Shown: piece by piece, positions 1-14,700 of the stretch
Layout of the letters: the number at the start of each line of letters is the position of its first letter
Numbering within the stretch: the stretch's first letter is position 1
From: Caprimulgus europaeus
Lineage: Eukaryota; Chordata; Aves; Caprimulgiformes; Caprimulgidae
Assembly: GCA_907165065.1 (NCBI GenBank)
Contig: OU015524.1
Coordinates: forward strand, 59,003,295-59,067,294
DNA length: 64,000 nt
Direction of reading: 5' to 3'
Position numbers and translations under genes: made by a program
The notes under the pieces: generated by a model
Seen by the model: the letters and a program-made list of their open reading frames with translations, nothing else
What the model was told of the DNA's origin: nothing
Databases searched by the model: none

Positions 1-3000
1 GAGTGCATGACTTTTTTCCACCCACAGTCTCCCTTATGTTTTTGTGCACCGTTCTTTTACATCTGTGTAGTCCTTTGTGAGAGAGTGATGTTCCATATAT
101 AACTTTGGACTTTCATTATTTTTTACATTCACAAATAAGACTTCCATATGAAGAACTTCTGCAGTATTGGTCAGCCAGATTTCTGGAGATGCGACAGAAG
201 TGTTTATGTGTTGTAACACTCAAATTCTTTGCTTAATCAAGGGAAAGATGTGGAATCACATACATAAAGAAAAACATTATAATGACAAAGGAGTTATCCT
301 GTTTTATAATTAAAAAATAATATCATGATTTGAAAAAAATATTTTGTAAAAGGACAAGTATGTGCTATTTTATATGATACACTATAAAGTGATTTATAAT
401 TTTGTGTTTAATGTTTTCTCTAGTGAAGGACTGTATGTATGATAGAGAGAAAGTGCATGGTATTTTGCTGTTGGACGTGTTTAATGAGTTGTACTTAGCA
501 TGTTCCAAATCCTGATTGTGGATGCACATGTGGGACTAATACAAACTTCAGAAAATCTGTGTAGGTGTCTCTAAATGGAGATTTTGGCCCTGCATGTTGA
601 TTTTTCCCCTGTTAGTACTGCATTAATACTAAAATCAGTTCTATATCATTATGATTTTCTTTCCTGTTCGTGAATTCCGGAGAAGAGAAACTATGTCAGC
701 AGAAATGCAGTGAGCCCAGCGCAGCGGTAGCCAAAAGAGAACAAGCAGGGACACTAGTGGAATGCTAATGCTGTGTACTAGATGCGTTGTGCTAGAAGGT
801 GTTTTCTTCTGATGGATGCAACCTGAGGCATAAAGTATGTTGAAAGTTCAACCATGGCAACCAATTTCTGTAACAGGGAAGAGAGAGTCCTTTCTGATTT
901 AATCTCAGTGTAAGTAGGTTAAGTGTGGTTTTCCTGTCACATCTTTGGTTGTGTACTTTAAAGCTATCTGCAACTGTATTATTTACCTTAGATGTCTTGG
1001 AAAAAAATGCTTTTACTTGCATTTTACCTTTACTCAGTTAAAATGTGATAAAAGGTACTTGCATAACAATGACATCTGTATGTGGGGCTGTTGTAAATCT
1101 ATAAAAGGGTTGTCCTGGGTGTTCCTCAGAGTATCTGAAGTATAGCAACATCCCCTTTTCAGCTACATAAGTAAGGTGGACAGATGACTTCACAGCATCA
1201 GGAGAAGAGTCTTCCAGTGGCTGGTTAATGCATCTTTCTGGTGTGCAGCATGAAACTGAGGTGCATTTTTGAGCCATATAATGTCAAATCCTTAGGAAGA
1301 TTACACCTGTGCTGGCAATTGCATTGCTTTTTGACATTGGTTTTGTGCTGAAAGCAATGTAAGGAATTCTGTGATAACCTCTGAGGGATTGTAGGGGGCT
1401 CTTCTGCAGTGGGTGCTGACTAGTTCAGAACAGCCATGTTTCTGCTCACAGTGGATTCATAATTCAAAAGCTATCATCCAGGTCTTTGTCTCTGCATTGC
1501 ATGGATCTCTTCTGCAGACAGCATGGTCTCCTGTCATCTACAGATGGCATCACAGTGCAAGCATAAGGGTGTCACCCACCGTGTCAGTGTGGCAGAGTGA
1601 ACGCTTTTCCTGTTACTGCTACTTATGTCTCTTCCCACATCTCTGCCTGCTTTTCCTCTGCGCAGGAGCTGCCCTCATGCATCAGAGGGCTGACCTGGAA
1701 AAAGGAGAGGGATTTATGGTGGTAGTTTTCTTCAGCCATGAGGGTAGGCAGTTCTGGGTCCGTGTTGAGGGTGTCTGGGGAAGAGGGGAAGAGCTGGCAC
1801 AGCTTATGAAGAAGGTTGTTGTTCTACATACACTCCCTTGCCTCCCCAAATACACCTTGCTGTGCTTGTCCTCACCCTGACAGAGATAATGTCCTGACCA
1901 GCTGCTAGAAGAGGAGCAGTTCCTTGCGTTGGTGCACCTGCTGCTCTGTTGTTCTGCAACTGGCTTGTGTTGCAGTGACTGGGATGCCCCCACAGGTGTG
2001 TTCCTTCTTGGTCTGTAGTCTCTGTGCCCTTCCAAGGGCTGGACTTGGGTGCTATGGGGTTGCTGCTGCTAACGCTACTTTATCAGAGGACTGTATAGGA
2101 GAAAAATGAGGAAGTTTCCCAGGCTTTGATGGCCTGTGGAGAAAAACACTTTGGTGATTTATGGTTATCCTTTTCATAGTGCCCTCATTCTCTGAGGTGA
2201 ATCTTCTGCCACACAGTCTTGTACCTGTGACAATGTCCTAGGAGGACTGTTAGGAGTAGAGCTCTGTACAAGGTGACCTGCCTGTACTGGTAAGCCCCTT
2301 GTAATGCCGTGAGGAGTGGGAGGTAGATGGTAGTGCCATGGACCGATTCTTTCCTGGCTCTAGACTGCAGAGGAAGGCAGCCCTGTCAGCTTGGGAAAAA
2401 GGGATGGGAGGGAAGAGCCAACCTGTGCAATAGCACTTTTCTGCTGTGTTTTTTGTATCTGCTTCTGAGAAACAAGTGAATGGAGAACTGGAGGTTCTGG
2501 TAGCTGCCCCTACCCCAGCAGCAGATTGGCCTTTTGATTGCAGCGGAGGTGTCTCATGGGTGATTGTGTTGCCCTGCACCGTGCTGCTCTTCATCTGAGC
2601 CCCTCATGTCATTTTGATCTGTGACTGTCTCTGTTCCAAGAGATATCACCTTCTGTCCTAGGGAGTGTATGTGCTCCTTCTCCATGCCCCCTCCACTAAC
2701 CCCAAAGTGACACCATGGAACAATTCAGCCAAACCTTAACTGGGGTGTTCATGGACCACAAAGTCACTGGAACATGGCTGGGTGGCAGCTGTATGGGTGG
2801 CGGGGACAGGATGACCTGAGGCTGGACTTTCTCCTGACTGGAGAGTGCTGCAGGCCACGTGTGGGAGGGTGAAGGGAAACTACTGGCTCAAACCATAGGG
2901 AAGGGGAGAGCTTCTTGTGTTGTGGTGGTTTACCAGGTAGTTGCCCTGCAGATTGGGTGCCAGCAAAATTAAATCATTTTGCCTAGTAAGTCAGTGGAGG

Positions 3001-5676
3001 GATGAAATCTTTATTAGTTGATGGCAGTGCTTTGACAGTGACAACATGCAGCCCGCTGTGCCGGGGGGTGACAAAGGTTGGCGTCTGTACAGTCACACAT
3101 GGATGCCATTAAAGGCCGCTGTTCCCTCTGCAAAGCCTGAATTAACACCACGGGCAAGTGCTGCTCTCACCCAGGATGGAGTCAATCTGCAAAGCAGTGT
3201 TTTTGTTGCAGAGTTTTCTGGCTGATGGAAATCAGGCTAGGGCACTTGCTGCTTAGAAAGCCTGCTCTCTGCATCGCTGTTTTCACCTGGAAAGAGGACT
3301 CACTGATCTCCTTTTAGCGTGCAGGCCCCTTTTCTGCTTCTCTTTTACATCTGCACGCAGTCGCAGTCAGAGACAAAAGCCGGTTTATAAGCTGTATGTT
3401 CACTGGAGGCAGCTGTTTTGGCAGAGGACAGAGGTTACAGAAGAGAAGCTGATGTGCTGGCACTTTGGTTTCGTGCCTCATCTGTAGTCCCCGTGATCTC
3501 AGACAGAAGTGATACAGCAGCAGCCTGCCTGGTCTGTGCCTGGCTTCTTGTAAAAACAGACAAACTGCAATACTGTAGGACTTGATTCGTGTGCTGAAAC
3601 ATAAGCATCTAGTGCTGTCTGAGATGCCCTGGGTAGCCTTGCCTGGCTTCTAGCTCCTGGTCCAGGAGGGACTAATTTTCCTATGTAACCAGTATTATAG
3701 CTACCAGCCTCGTGTGGGTGCTTCACATGTCCTAGGGCATCGCAAAAGACACAGGATGCTTGTGCATGGGCAATTGAAACATCTTTCCTTGCAGTGTCTT
3801 CCCTGATGAAGGTCTCTAATGAGCTGTTCCCTGTCAGTTTTATCCCATTGATATTAGAGAATGTGTGTAGCCCAAAGCTGGGAGGAATCTTTTTGGCTTT
3901 GTGTTGAAAATCTGAATTTTCTTGAATAAAGACTATGTTATACCTGTCATCTGCCACTCACCACCCACCACTGCAAATCAGTCTTTAAAATGCAAAGCTT
4001 GGACTTGTCTTCTCTTTGGTGAAGGCAGCATAGGCTTGATAGACATGTTTAAGCCTGTGGGAAGGAAAGACCAGGCAGCTCTTTGTTTTTCAACATCAGA
4101 ACTCTTCCAAATTCCAAAGTGCAGAGCACATATGAATTATATCTTCTTCACATATTGTCTTTTATACTAGGATTGACAATATAAATCAGTGGGTGTTCAG
4201 TTATGTTGTGATGAGACACATGATAAGATATCAAGTCTGATTTACCAACTGTTTGTCATGGGATCTGGTCTGTGGGCACTTATAAATGAGGATATGTAAA
4301 TTTATCAATAGTTAACTTGCTAATGTAACCAGCGTACTTCTGTTGCCCAGTAATGGTGATCTGTAGGTACATCATTGATGAGTAAATGGTGGGGCGAATG
4401 CTCAGCATGGCTGCTTTTGTATGTAGGGACAAACTGGCGTGTCCTCGAGCTAAGACAGCAACTTAGGTGCTTACAGTGCATCACTGGAAGTGTTATCCTA
4501 ATCTTCTCAAACTTGAGAATGGCACTACAGCGTGCTCCTAGTTTTCAGCAGGTAGCCGGATCTCAGCTTCCTCATCCTCCTTATGGACAACCTGGCAGAG
4601 TCACAGCTTCTTCCCTGGCAAATTCTCACAGGGAGGCCACTGACTCCTCTCAGCCTCATCGTGCTCTGTATTCACCCTGTCTTACCACTTCTTTATGCCC
4701 TTTGAGTCTGTTTCCTCCTCAGTTCTCATTTGTCTTTGCCATCCATTTTTCCTGTCATCTTTATTACCTTCTTCCATACTCCTTTTCCCTCAGTTCTCCC
4801 AACCAGCTCCAATTAATTTGGAAGCATCTTACTAACGATCATTGTGTTTTTAAAAATGAGTATGTTATCTTTGACCCATTTCAGTCAGCAACAAAATATT
4901 GTTATCTTCATCAAAGTTTTCACCCTAAATCGTATACATATGCCTTCAAACACTGCCTGAAATTTTCAAGACTTGTACAGAACACAACGAAATGGCATAA
5001 GCTGATTCACACTCTTATTTGTATGCCCCCTTATTATTACAAACCTTATTACTTCTGTTGCTCCAAGTAGCCTTATCCACACATTGGGATCGCACTGTGT
5101 TGGAGGCTGCTCAGCTACAGAAAAGAGACTCTGCTCTTGTGTGCTTATAGTAAAATTTCAGTCAAAATCCAGCAGAAGAACGGGAAAGGAATGAGATGAA
5201 CAGAGTTCAGCAGAAAGCTAGAAGTCTCCAGGAGTCTTTCAAAAGAGCAAATAAAATGTTTTGTCCTGTATCTTAGTTAATATTCCCTTTGACTTTGCAA
5301 GGGTACGGACTCTTAGATGAATGCCAGAAATAGCAGGCTTAAACACGGAATGGCATGCAATGGGGTAACATACACGTTGCCTGAAAAATCTGTTTTGATA
5401 ATAAGTGTTAATGAAGATGTGGGATACAGTGAATTGCTCTTCATTAATATTGTCAATTCACATCGTTTGTGAAATGAAGTGGAATAATTTATTAAGGAAT
5501 AAAAAAATAGATGGATTTACTCTTTTCCTCCAGAAATCAAAATTCTTCCTTGTTAGATTTCCCTAGATATGATCTCCTCTTTTTCTAAAGAACTAAAAAA
5601 CTATGCATATGATAACTAGCATGAGGTTTAAACATGAATAGTGCTGATCTTTTTTTTTTTCGTTTATTTTCTATAG
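1..5676. other. Non-coding region upstream of the first PLAGL1 coding exon
   Basis: I found no coding exon, RNA gene or clear repeat here. The exon at 5677 begins right after a splice acceptor, so at least one non-coding first exon of PLAGL1 must lie further upstream. It could be within this stretch or left of the window. There is no CpG island here, which makes the main promoter more likely to be outside. The open frames, including one of 231 codons at 4375-5070, show no recognisable motif and no splice support. Confidence 0.6.
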
Positions 5677-5719
5677 GTTTCCTTTGCCTGATCTGTAAAC
5701 ATGTCCACAGACCTGCTAT
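5677..5719 (+). CDS. PLAGL1: PLAGL1 coding exon 1 (start codon exon)
   Basis: The acceptor ctatag ends at 5676 and the donor gtaagtac starts at 5720. The exon has 24 nt of 5' UTR and then ATG at 5701, which encodes MSTDLL plus one base. A TGA in the same frame at 5689-5691 precedes the ATG, which fixes the start. The ATG has A at -3. The leftover T joins GG of the next exon to make the Trp of a WCEDC motif, the same motif that opens the PRDM15 PR region. The following intron is 15,062 bp. Confidence 0.82.
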
Positions 5720-8700
5720 GTAAGTACATTTCCGTCATCCCACGGTGATTTTTTTGTACCATATGTTTTTATCAGATCCCCAGATGTGCTAATGATTGAT
5801 GTCTTTTTTCTTAAATATAAAGTCTGCTTTTACATTTGTGTTTCTTCTGAGACATCTGTGGAACAATATTACCATTATAATCAACGGGATTATTCTTGGA
5901 GTAAAGCATGACTTAATATGAGTAAAATTGTAAAAATCTGGCCCGTGTATAAGAACAGACTGGTTCTTTGAGACTTAAAACATTTTTGATAGAATTTTTT
6001 ATCTATCTTTGGCACAAATACCATCCCAGATGATTACTGAGTGATGTGCTTGGGGTTTTTTAATCACTTTGTGAATTTAACTCCTCTGTTTCCAAGGCAT
6101 CGTTATCCAAGTCACATCCAAATCTCAATCCTCATCACTGTTACCCATCCATCTCTTTCAACAACAAGGAATATAAAAGCAGTATATTCCTATACTTTGC
6201 TGCCACAACTGCCACAAAAAAACTACCGCTCAGGTCTCCTTGATACTCGCACTCTCTCGCTGCAGCCTAAGCTGTCTGCAGCATTAAGCACATTTTCTGT
6301 GCTTACTGATCTGATCTACATGCTTTCTTTCAGAGACCCTCCAGTGCCTTAGCTGCCATTTTTTAGCATTGCCTCTGAGGGCTGCCCAACTGCATGCTGT
6401 GCAGTATAAGAGAGGGGAATTTCATTTTATCCAATACTTCCCCAGAGGAACAAAGAAAACTATTTTTTGGGGGGGGTCTGTAATCTCTTAATAAATATTA
6501 AAACATCAGTAGCTGACTGGCAGATAGCAGCCACCTGTGGAGGTGATATCAGTACTTAAAGATCAAGTTATTTGTGAAAGTGCATGTTTTGAGCTTTATC
6601 TGCTTAAGTACCATTTAGATACAGGGAGACCTCTAAAATGAGGAATGTGATATGCATGACCGTATTGCATGCAACTGCTGTCAGTGGTAAAATGTTGAAA
6701 AGAGAGAGGGCAGAGTGATTGCACAGTGGTCCTGGTCAAAATCACTGAAGACTCCTCAACTCTACTCGGATGCTTAAGCTAGTTTGATTGCTTCAGCTAA
6801 TTTATGCCCTGGCAGTGTCATTCTTCTCTCTTCAGCTCAGCATGAGCACCTCTCTCATGCTTTCCCTAATGATCAGTTGGTTAGAGAAGTTGTCACCTAA
6901 GGAGAGGTTGAAGGAGTTGTGTGTGTTCCTCCTGGAGGACAGAAGGTTCAGGGGAATCTAGTCATGGTCTTCCAGTAGAAAAATCATGGTTATGCAAAAG
7001 AGGGTGGAAGCACTTGTCTCCACAACGATGCACTTTTACAGGACAACAGGTGAGGGTCACAAGTTACTTCAGAGGAGATGTCCTTGGATGTAAGGGGTAT
7101 TTTCACTGTGGGATCGATTAAACGTTGGAATAGGCTGCCCAGGGAAGTGGTGGAATTTCCCACCACTGGAAATATTCAAGATACAGCTTGACAGGGCCCT
7201 GAATAACGCTAATCTAAGGCCCTACGTTCAACAGGAGGCTGGGGTAGCTGGTCTCCACAGGTGTCTTGCAGAATTATCTTCCTGCAGTTCTGTATTTCAT
7301 CGTGTCCTCAGCTATCTTCTGTGCAATGATCAGTCATCCCTACCACCTGTCCCTGGTCCTCTCACTACTGTACCACTTGTGCTGTGGCATGTCCTGTGAG
7401 ACTCGGTCCTGCTGGAGGAACAGACATTTGTCTTCTTGCTCGGAGACTATGTGAGTAGTGTTGAGGCAGTACCAGTGCTCTGGGGACTTTCCAGGCTCGA
7501 GCTGGTGGGAGTCCACGTGCATGTGGGGTTTGTGACAGCCAGATACTGCCTTGGAAAAGTGTTGGTGCACAGGAGAACACTAAAGAATAACATGGCAAAT
7601 CTGTGCAGATGTGAAGTGACTCTAGGTCTGTTTTTGTGTAAATAGTACAGAGCCAGCATATGAGCTTGGGACTGGCCTATGCTAACAGGCAAGACCAAGG
7701 CATGTTTTGGGGATAACATCTATCAGGCTGTGTTCCAGGTAAAGAATTTGGATGTAAGCAAACTGTGGGGAAAAGGGAAGGAGGTGAGGAGTGTTTAGAC
7801 ACATGGAGTTGATGCTAGGTGGTCTCAGCACCAGGGCACAGTCTCTGGCTCTTACTATTTAGTAGTAGACATGTAGCCTAACCATTCAGTCCCTAAGCCT
7901 GACCGCAGCAGCATCTTTCACTAATGCTTGGTTCAATACAAGGTCAAATTCTAGCTTTAAAAATCTTTTTCCAGGTCACATTAATGAAGACTAGATACTT
8001 AAATAAAAATTTAAAAAAATCTGTACAAACCAGACCAAAACCCCTTAGATTCCTAGGAAAAAAAAAGGCTGCAGTCTGGGCAAATTGCACAAAGGAGATG
8101 TCACAGCTGCACAGTGCAAGGACTGCTGCAGCTAGACCTCAAACTCCAGCAGCTAAGTCTTCAAACCTGTGGAAATAAGACGAAATTGCCAACATCCCAG
8201 TGAAGTTTTGTCACAATAAATTTGAGGTAGCAAATGTTTCTCTGTTTTAGACGGAGAAGCTAAGGGGAAAAAAGATAAATGTATAAAATGTCTGGCAGCT
8301 ACTGAGGCTCTGCTGGTCAGGGAAGCAGCAGACTTCCCCTTGGAGCTTGTTTTTCTTTTTATCCTTGGATGAACTAGTGTGCAGTATATTATGCTGCCTG
8401 AATGTAGGGGTTTGTCACGGTTAGCGCCGGGGGCTGTCCCGGGAATGTAGGAAGGCGATGGGCGTGAATGGAGCACATGGTGGTCGGTGGGGCTGGAGCC
8501 CTCTCTTCGGGAAACCTGTTGCTGCTCCTCTCAGCCGGGCTGGCCAAAGCCTTGCAGGAAAGGAGGTGGGTGTCTTTGATCTCTTTGTTGTAGCTGCTCC
8601 CTGGGAATTTGCTGAAATCAATGCCCTGTTTTCCTGAAGAAATGAATGGCTATGCCTAACTAGCTTTGTGAAGCGCAGAGGAATTCACTGCTTCTGTTTA

Positions 8701-11700
8701 TTGACAGCTGAAAAGGAGCACATGGTGCTGAATGGGTCCTCTTGGGGAAACAAAACAGAGCAGAGTTAGACTTAGTTGAACACAGGGGCATTTGGAAAAG
8801 TCTGCCGAAGGAGGATGGCACGGTTCCTGCCACCTTGTACTAGCAGCGCCTGACTTTTTACCAAAAATGCTGTTTTAAAAAGAAGGTAAGGATTGTTTTG
8901 ATTTCCCATGCATAGTGTGATTATGAAATGTTTTCGTTTGTGTTCTCGAGTGCAAAAACAATGTTTGAATTGTATTCTGTCATGGGAAACACCTATGTGA
9001 CCCTTGTGCTGTTTTTAGCCTCTGTGTATGTTCATTTCTTCTTAACTAATAGTGATCAATGAATATGAAACGATAATAATTTGGTATTTGGATCTTGCAG
9101 TCAGGTCTTTAACATCAGTCATTTATGTAGGCTATTATATACAGTTCTTCATGCCTTTGAGAATCAGCTAAATTGCATCAGATTATTCATTTACCAGTAC
9201 AAATTGCTACATTAATACCTATGCACATGGCAGTGACTAACAAGTGGGCCTATCTGGCAGAAAATCTGGAAATCTAAAATCCCTTGAAATGTAAGGATAT
9301 ATTTCCAAACCTCTGTTTCTATGCATAAACTCAAGGCAAGAGATGGATTTACCATTGTGTTTGCTGGTTTTAGATGTACGGCTTTTTTGTAAAGACAGCA
9401 AAGAATAGCAAGAGGAGGATGATCATGAAGAAGCAGTATTTTCTTCATGCGAGTCCAAACCAGTTTATCAGACCAAAGGAATTCGGTGTGTAATTCATAT
9501 GTAAATTTTCTACTGAAAACAGGGGAACAAATCGCCAGAGTTTCTATATTAGTTTCTGTGGTGACTGAAGGAAAAGGCTCCTGAGCTCACGTAGCTGCAG
9601 CTTTCAGGTGTGGGCCACTTAGGACTGCAGGAAAAAAGTTAAGTAATGTCATGTCTTCCTTTGTCAGTTTAAGCATAAGGGCAAGCTCTGAACAGAATAA
9701 TCGCCATTGTGTGAGTAAGAATTGCTGGTTTTGTGTTGTGAACCTGATTGAAAGTGTCTGTGTGTGTGCAGTGGTTTGAAAACTCTTGAGTAATCCCCTA
9801 ATTTCAAGGGACGTGTTCGGTAAGTTTCGTGTTTTATCAGGGTGGTTTGTGTTCCTTGGTCTGGCATTTTTTCTTTGAGTGACTTGGAGCTAGTAATCTT
9901 ACTAGTTTTGTCTCATTTTGTTCTTCTCTGCAGCAGATAACTTATCTGTTTTTCTTGGAAGCATTGGGGCTCCATATGCAGACATGCTTTCTTTAGAATA
10001 CTTTGCCATCTTGAAAATGAAAATACATTGCTTAACTGTAGAGTGCCAACATGTTTTGCTTGTGGCTTCTGCCTTTAAGTTTCCAAGATTTTCAGAAGGA
10101 AAAGCGAAAAAAAAGCAAATGCATTTATGATTTTGACAAAGCTGTGAAAACAGTGAGCTCAAGCAGGCTGATGTTTGTGGGCTCTGCTGTCACTATTGTT
10201 ACCCAGTTGTGTCAAGAGTGTTTTTTAACCTCACTTAAGTGTATTTATACATGATAGGCATTGGAAGACACTAAAATTTAAAGCTAAAGACAATTTAAAG
10301 TTAACATTTAAGTTGGAAAGGTGATAGATTTGTAGGTCATTTTAATGCTGTTATCTAGATTTGTTGTGAAAATGTTGACCAGTGAGGATTTCTGGGGAGT
10401 TGCAATGGTGTAAATAGAAAAGAATTGCCGTTGTGGAAAGCTCAGGTGATCAGAGCTTTTTTAGTTAGTATAATCTAGAAGAAAGTAGATGATTCATGTG
10501 TGACACAGAAGGTGGCATTTGCTCTCCGTTACTTGGGCGATAAGGCAAGGCAGAGTGTGTTATGTTTAACTGACTGTACGGGAAGATGTTTAGATGTGTA
10601 GGGAAGATGTGTAGGGAAGTACATGAGGATGTTTGGATAACAGTTGTACCATTACCTCTTCCAACATCAAGGATCTTTATAAGATATTAGTGTTGCTGTG
10701 ACCTTTTGGCAATGTTGAAGTGGAAGGAGTATAAAATAATTGACTTCCAACCAATAGAGTAAGGTGTATCCAATACAATGTGGGATATGTGATCATACAC
10801 AGCTCTACATAAATATCCATGTTAAATGACCAGGGTTATACAAATACATATATGAGGAATGGTGCATTTTCCCCCAGGGTAATGCCTTTACCATCTGTTG
10901 ATCATGTTCTTCAAGCTAGGAAAGTACGAAAAGGGGAACAAATTCTTTTCAAATTTGCTTTGCAACATTGTTTCTTAGTTTCTAGTAATAGAGACTACTG
11001 TTATTTTTATTTTGGGACTTTTGGAAATAGTTTAAAGAAACTACAAATTAATCAGAAACAAATGTAGCAAAAATGTTTGGTTTTTATTTAATCTCAAACC
11101 AAGATGACTGGCAACAGGAGAATAAATAGGGTTTTATGGAGTTACATTATAATCTGAGTTTAGAGTGCTTCATGTGCAGAAAAAAAAATTGCAATTTTTT
11201 TCTAAAACCACAAATTTTTGCAACTCTCAAATGTAATTCTTCAGTAATACTCTATAATAGTCACATATGTTGTAATTCTCTATTTTAGAGGATTAGAATC
11301 AAGGCTATCCTTATGCCCGAGGAGAATAGTTATTGTAAGGGAAATGTACTATGCTTCCATTTAGTCTGTTGCTGCCAATTTTATTATCCTTTCTTTATCA
11401 GCCTGTTAAAGAAGCTCAGGTGGACATAATTTCTTTAGTACAGTATCAGTCAAGACATTAGATAACTATCTTATGGTTCCCATTGGAAGTCTTTAAAAGA
11501 GTGGAAAAAGTATATCTTAGATCTCAGGGAAAAGAGAACCAGTAAATGGAAACACAGATATGACACTTGCACCTGTGAGTATTTTTTTTTCTCAGAAATA
11601 CATTATTGTATTTGTTCAGCAGCAGAGCTTCCCAATGTCTATAATTCTTTTAAGACAAGAGGAGAATAATTTAACAGGATCATAAAGGCTAAGGATGAGA

Positions 11701-14700
11701 GTCTGCTACCCATTTTGGTCTCAGAGAAGCTTGGACTCAAGCATCCTTTTCCTGTTGGAAATCAGGCAAGTAATAAAAGAAGTTGTTGGCTGTATCTTCT
11801 GTTATTAAGGTGATGCACAGTAAGAGCTAAAGCTGTTCTGCTAAGCTGCTAATGACCTTTAATTTACAAAAACCAATGGTTTTAAAAGAAGACTCATACA
11901 TTTCAGTATGTTAAAAATATGTTCACTGAGAAAGTTAACTGATTTTCCAGTTTTTTTCAGACTTAGTTTCCACTGAATGTAAGATGGATTGGAGTGTCCT
12001 TTCAGGATTGGCCCTCCAAGGTCTCAGCCCCGTCCAGTCTTAAGTGTCTATGTATTCACTTCTCCACATGGACTTCCTTCTTTCATAATGTGGTTACTCA
12101 CACATCAGTAGAGATGAGTGTATGGACTTCCACCTGCAGAAGTGGGTCCCATGGTTTTTACACCACACTTTTACTCCCAGTAGCTGTAGCTTTTTTCATT
12201 TAGTTATAACTGTCTCTAAAGACCTAAAGTTCTCCAGCTGCAGGATGAGTGAGTACAGCATCTCTTTACTCTGTCATGCCAGGCTTCCTCATTGCGTCCT
12301 ACAGTAAACTCATATTTCCTTCTCCAAAGTGTGTCTACCTACCTGGTCCTTACTACCAGTGAGCAGCTGGAAATATATCCCAGCTGCTAGCATCTTTTCT
12401 GGGGAAGTTCCTGCAAGTCCATGTTGAAAGTTTTGTCACAAGTGGAAGAGCAAGAATCAGTTTGGGCTGGTTTCCTAAGGAGAGGTGGCTTTTGTCACTG
12501 AGCTCTCCATCAGTCTATTCCACATGACATCTGGACTTCGTGGCCAGTAACCACCAAGTTCAGTGAAGGAGAGAGAGACCAAACTAAGGTTCCCTTTTAA
12601 GGGAATGTTGCAGGGGTTGGAAATATTTAATCTAATTAATACTAAGCATTAATCATAAATACTAAGCATTAGTCATTAGAATTGCTGCACTTCATTTATC
12701 AGAATTGGAACTGTGGTGTTGACCTGCCTTGAATTAAATTGTCGACTGTATTAGTGCGCTTGATGTGATGTGTGTGGCTGCATGCATGTGTGTTTAGACA
12801 TACATACATTTAGGAAGACATATATGCTTGGGGATTTTTTTTCTTTCTTTGCTAGAACTAAGATAGAAGATTCTGGTGTCTGTGTCAAATTGCAGCAGAA
12901 GCATTAACGTTATCCACTAAAAGGTCTGACACTAAAATAAATCAACTGGCCTGCCAAAACTCTCCACAAAAGAAAAGTGCTTGAGACCAATTAAAGCTAC
13001 TTTTGCTGTGGGAGGTAACGCTTGTGCTGTGGGAGGTATAGATTAGGGGGGTGCGACGTGTGGCCCAGGAGCCACAGGGTACTTATGAGCACTTTCAATA
13101 TGACTCTCTTGATGGCTGTCTGTGTTTCTGTGCACAGGGGGATTTTAGTTTTACTGTCTGCAGTGTGGAAGCAGTGCAGTTTGGACAGTGCTAGAGAAGA
13201 CCTAAAGCAAGAAGGTGTCACAGCTAGGAGCCACAGCCTTGCACCAGGACCAGCTGCTCCTGGGGAAGATGAGCAGAGTGCAGCAGGAAGGCTTGGTGTT
13301 CTGTAGGACCGGGCTATGCTGACTGAGGCTGTTTCTCATAAAAATATGGCAGTTGTTTCTGTGGATTTGCCGTTAACCTCCTTCCTTGTTTCTGGATCTA
13401 ATTTTATATGACTTCATGCCAAGCCAGTGGAGGGAGGGGGAAGAGAAGGAGGAAAAACCCTGAAAAATCCAGCTGCATTTTTCAGTTTGATTGTTTGAAA
13501 TATATTCATTCAGCTTTCAGCAGTGAGAGAGGTCTCTTTGTTCATGCTGATTAGAAGCTGTTACATGTAAACTAGGGGAAGTGACTTCACTTGGACTGTG
13601 CTTATTATGTATATGGATTCTGATAGCAACCAAACCCCATGTGGTGCAGCAGAAATGTGACATGTACGTTTTAGTCCCAAGAATAACCAGAAAAAGTTGT
13701 TTGGGTTTTTTTCTTTTAATTAGCTTTCAATCAATCAATCAATCAATCAATCAATACTTTGATCTCAAGTCATTTCTAGATGAATGAGCCTACCAAGAAC
13801 TTTGATAAACCGGTTGCTCAGACTGCAGAGTGATAAATGCACCTGCATACTTTCCCTGCTGTTTGGTTTGTTGGGGTTTTTTGGGGTTTTGTTTTTGTTT
13901 TTTTCCCTTAAAGTTTGCAGGAAAGTCCTATAAATTACTACCCTTTCAGGTGTTCAAACAGTGAAAGTAACTTTTTTTTTTCCCCTCTTAGCTGTGAAGT
14001 TTGTAAGATACAGCAGAGCACAGGTATCCTGCTGCACAGGGTCACAGGAACTGGGCAAAGCTGCTGTGTGCAGTCACACTGCTGAATTTCACAGCCTGGC
14101 TGTGCTCCTTGAGGCTTCTCTAGATGTTGTGCTCCTAAGATTTACTAGATGAAGGAGCCTCACTGGGATTGGTGGGAGGATGGCTTTTTATGGGAAGCTG
14201 GTTAGATTGCTTCTGGCTATGCCTGTGGTAGTACTTAATGGTCACCAGGCAAAAAACTTACTGTTCCCAGATGTGCTCGACTGTCATCATTATTACTCCC
14301 TGTTAGGAACTAGTAATGAATTGTAGTCATTGTTATCATTTATATGTTTGTATAACAGATAGTTCTGGGAGTTCTAAAGACTTTACATACTTGTTTGTGT
14401 CTGCCAGGAAAATGCATACATGCTTTGCGTTGGAAGATTTCTTTACAGTCAGGTAAGTGCTGAGCCTCCCTTCTAGAGGCATCCTGTGCTGGACAGGATC
14501 ATACTGCTGCGGGGCAGGAGCGAGTGACCTGATGGATGATCTCTCACAGCTGGAGACCTGAGGATGTACCCTCCCTACCAATCTTCTTACCTCTTGGGAA
14601 CAAAGGCAGGAACACAGGGAGGATGGAGGCGAGGTGAAGGAGAAAGTGTCACTGCAGACGGGTCAGGATGCCTTCAGGGCCGGGGCTCACCTGCAGTGCT

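Noticed and set aside
4375..5070. Plus-strand open frame of 231 codons
   Set aside because: No recognisable domain, skewed composition in its second half, no splice or promoter support. A chance open frame is the simpler explanation.
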